Shown: positions 61,603 to 64,000 of the stretch, in pieces
Numbering within the stretch: position 1 is the stretch's first letter
Layout: each line of letters begins with the position of its first letter
NCBI GenBank assembly: GCA_013822695.1
Contig: PNKW01000008.1
Location: 1 to 64,000, forward strand
Reading direction: 5' to 3'
DNA from: Erythrobacter sp.
Lineage (GTDB): Bacteria; Pseudomonadota; Alphaproteobacteria; Sphingomonadales; Sphingomonadaceae
DNA: 64,000 nucleotides
Made by a program: the position numbers and the translations under genes
Notes under the pieces: generated by a model
What the model was told of the DNA's origin: nothing
Databases searched by the model: none
The model's input: only the letters and a program-made list of their open reading frames with translations

Positions 61603-62448
61603 CTATTCGGCAGGCTCGGCGACAGGTTCCGCCGTCCGGCGACGCTCGGTCACCTCGCGGAACGCCTCGCGGTAGCGCGGGTGCTCGGTTCCCATCCAGC
61701 GGTCCCAGAAGGTGAAGTAGAAGCCGAAATTGTGGCCCGAGGAATGGTGCAGGTCGTGGTGCGTGGTGGTCGCGATCCAGTCGGTCCACGGATTGTCCAC
61801 CCAGCCTGCCGGAAACAGCTCGCTGCCCGCATGCGCCATCACGTTGCGGATCATCTGGTGCCAGATGAAGAACAGGATCGCAAAGCCCGCATAGGCGATG
61901 CCGAGCTGGCTGGTGATGAGCAGGAAGATCGGCACGAAGGCGACCTCGATCACCGCTTCGGTCGCGGTGAAGCTGTAGGCGGTCCACGGCGTCGGCGTGC
62001 GCGACTTGTGGTGGTGGAGGTGCGTGGCGCGGAACAGCCGCTTGTGATGCATCGCGCGGTGCGCCCAGTAGAACCATGCATCATGTGCGATCACGATCAG
62101 CACGAATTGCCAGGCGATGGTCCACAGCGGCGCGTCCTCGATCGACAGCAGGATCACTCCGGTCTCGCGCCCCACCAGAATGGCGAGGGTAACGAAGGCA
62201 TAGACGACCACGGTCCGCATCGAGGACAGGAGCTCGCGCGTGTAATCGGCACGGGTTGCGCGGCGCCCCATCTGGATGCGGCGTCTTTCGGCAAAGCCGC
62301 GAAAGATGAGGAGCAGCACGGTCAAGGCGCCCGCCGCGATCAGATAGCGGCTGAGATCGAAATAGATCCCGAACATGAAATGGTCCGCCACGCGGGTCAT
62401 GGCGTATTCGAGCGTCGACTGATCGGCGGGGATCAACATGTGCGGCAA
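61603..62448 (-). CDS. Sterol desaturase / fatty acid hydroxylase family protein
   Basis: HDAWFYWAHRAMHH, HLHHHKS, HHDLHHS. Confidence 0.88.
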   Translation of the reverse strand: MPHMLIPADQSTLEYAMTRVADHFMFGIYFDLSRYLIAAGALTVLLLIFRGFAERRRIQMGRRATRADYTRELLSSMRTVVVYAFVTLAILVGRETGVILLSIEDAPLWTIAWQFVLIVIAHDAWFYWAHRAMHHKRLFRATHLHHHKSRTPTPWTAYSFTATEAVIEVAFVPIFLLITSQLGIAYAGFAILFFIWHQMIRNVMAHAGSELFPAGWVDNPWTDWIATTTHHDLHHSSGHNFGFYFTFWDRWMGTEHPRYREAFREVTERRRTAEPVAEPAE

Positions 62449-62546
62449 GCCTTTGTCTGTGATGGCTTATGACATGCCATCATCGCCAGGCAAAGGCGCG
62501 TCGCTTGCGAAAAAAGCCGAAGGATTCTGAAATCGAGCACGCTTTT

Positions 62547-63623
62547 TCAGTTCTGACCGAGGCCCTCGCCAAAGCATTGCCGCCGAAAATCGCTTGGGCT
62601 GGTGCCGGTCTCGGCCCGGAATGCGCGGTTGAACGGGGGAAGCGAATTGTAGCCCAGGTCCATCGCGATCGTGAGTACCGGCAGGTCGACATGCTCGCGG
62701 TCGGCGAGCAGGGCCTTCGCTTCCGCAATGCGATAGCGGTTGAGGAAGGCGGAGAAGTTGCGATGCCCGAGCCGCTGGTTGATCAGCGCGCGCAGGCGGT
62801 GCTCGGGCGTGCCGAGGCGCTCGGCGAGTCCGGCGATCGAGAGGCCGGGGGTGCGGTAGATTCCTTCCGCCATCGCCGCCTCGAGCTTGTCCTTGAGCAC
62901 CACCTCGCTGGGGGACAGGCTGTCGGCGTCGGGCCCGCCGGATTCGGATCGGCCCTCCGCGTCGGCGAGAGGGGCCTCGCTGCGTACCAGCAGTTCGGGC
63001 TCGGTGCGCAGCAAGGTCAGCCCCGCGAACAGCACCACCGCCAGGATCAGCACCGCGCCCGCGAGCGAGGCCTGCGGATTGCCGTTCATCGCGCTGCCGC
63101 GCCCGGTGATGAGCTCATAGGCGAGAATCCCGCCGGTCTGCGCCGCCACCAGCAGCGGCAGCCACAGGCGAAAGGTGCGGCGCTGTTCGACAAGGTCGTC
63201 GCCGCGCTCGAGCAGCGCGATCCGGAACAGGTCGGCGACCAGCAGCAAGCCCACGATATGGATGATGTAGAAACCAATATGGAGGTGAGGCAGCACAAAG
63301 GCTGCAACCAGCCAAGCCGCTGCCAGCAGCACCGGCGTTCCCCATAAGATGAGTCGCCGCGGCTCGTGCTCGAACACGCGCAGCGCGAAGAGCCAGGTGA
63401 AGTAGGGGGTGAAGATCGACGCGAAGTCGCTTAGCGGAAAGGGGCCCGGCAGGCCGATGATGCCACCGGTGGTGTTGAGCAGGTAACCGATCGCCCCGAT
63501 CAGCAGTCCGGCGAGCGGCAGCTTGAGCCCGGGCCGCATCTCGCCCGCCAGCAGCAGCACCAGCAGCAGCAGATTCGCGCCGCAGGCGACGAGGCGCACT
63601 GCGATGTCGAGCCGCTCGATCAT
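62547..63623 (-). CDS. AraC-family transcriptional regulator with N-terminal membrane domain
   Basis: TM-rich N-terminus; C-terminal GLAERLGTPEHRLRALINQRLGHRNFSAFLNRYRIAEAKALL..DLGYNSLPPFNRAFRAETGTSPSDFRRQ. Confidence 0.85.
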   Translation of the reverse strand: MIERLDIAVRLVACGANLLLLVLLLAGEMRPGLKLPLAGLLIGAIGYLLNTTGGIIGLPGPFPLSDFASIFTPYFTWLFALRVFEHEPRRLILWGTPVLLAAAWLVAAFVLPHLHIGFYIIHIVGLLLVADLFRIALLERGDDLVEQRRTFRLWLPLLVAAQTGGILAYELITGRGSAMNGNPQASLAGAVLILAVVLFAGLTLLRTEPELLVRSEAPLADAEGRSESGGPDADSLSPSEVVLKDKLEAAMAEGIYRTPGLSIAGLAERLGTPEHRLRALINQRLGHRNFSAFLNRYRIAEAKALLADREHVDLPVLTIAMDLGYNSLPPFNRAFRAETGTSPSDFRRQCFGEGLGQN

Positions 63624-63627
63624 TGCG

Positions 63628-64000
63628 CTACCGCGTCCGCCGCTTGCGCAGCCACAGGATCGCCCAGTCGCCGCGTTGAAGACGGGCGGCCATGCGGAAG
63701 CCGGCGCGGGTCATGGCGCGCTTGACCGCGGCTTCCTGCTCGCCCGCCAGCAGCCCCGCAAGCAGCAGGCTCCCCCCAGCAGGCACTGCCTTGGCAAAAT
63801 CGGGGGCGAGGCTGACCAGCGGCCCGGCGAGGATGTTGGCGATCAGCAGGTCGTAAGGCCCGCGCAGCTGGAGCAGCGGATCGTCCATCCCGTCGGCAAT
63901 AATCATCACCGCCTCCCCGGGGCCAGCGCCCATCGAGACGTTGTTGAGCCGCGCGTTCTCCTCGACCACCCCGGTGCAGACCGGGTCGATATCGGTGAGG
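63628..64000 (-). CDS. prmA: Ribosomal protein L11 methyltransferase, truncated by window edge
   Basis: TDIDPVCTGVVEENARLN...YDLLIANILAGPLVSLAPDFAKAVPAGGSLLLAGLL. Confidence 0.9.
   Translation of the reverse strand, partial: LTDIDPVCTGVVEENARLNNVSMGAGPGEAVMIIADGMDDPLLQLRGPYDLLIANILAGPLVSLAPDFAKAVPAGGSLLLAGLLAGEQEAAVKRAMTRAGFRMAARLQRGDWAILWLRKRRTR

Overview
This is a GC-rich chromosomal window that looks like a Sphingomonadales/Erythrobacteraceae-type alphaproteobacterium (judged from protein content, no search run). Core genes include trmD (partial)-rplS, asd, rimK, amn, rplI-rpsR-rpsF, fabD-fabG, dnaN, phaC/phaZ, lepA, bamD, recN, ligA and prmA (partial). No rRNA, tRNA, CRISPR array or classical transposase was recognised. 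The most interesting material is accessory. (1) A 454-bp unit with 27-bp perfect terminal inverted repeats encloses a GxxExxY (PD-(D/E)XK-like) gene, sits exactly between fabD and fabG, and has an ORF-less 139-bp relative after rplS. (2) A G/C-rich palindromic repeat family includes one copy inside the trmD reading frame. (3) The bamD-recN-ligA neighbourhood carries three separate defence-like insertions: an AIPR-family gene; an Eco29kI-like R-M cassette between N- and C-terminal remnants of another gene; and a DUF2971 gene preceded by a 37-bp repeat of the recN 3' end. (4) Two tandem GGDEF-EAL-PilZ proteins, the second with an apparently inactivated EAL domain. (5) A rimB-like/rimK pair near rpsF. 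All family calls are from reading motifs in the supplied translations; no database was consulted.
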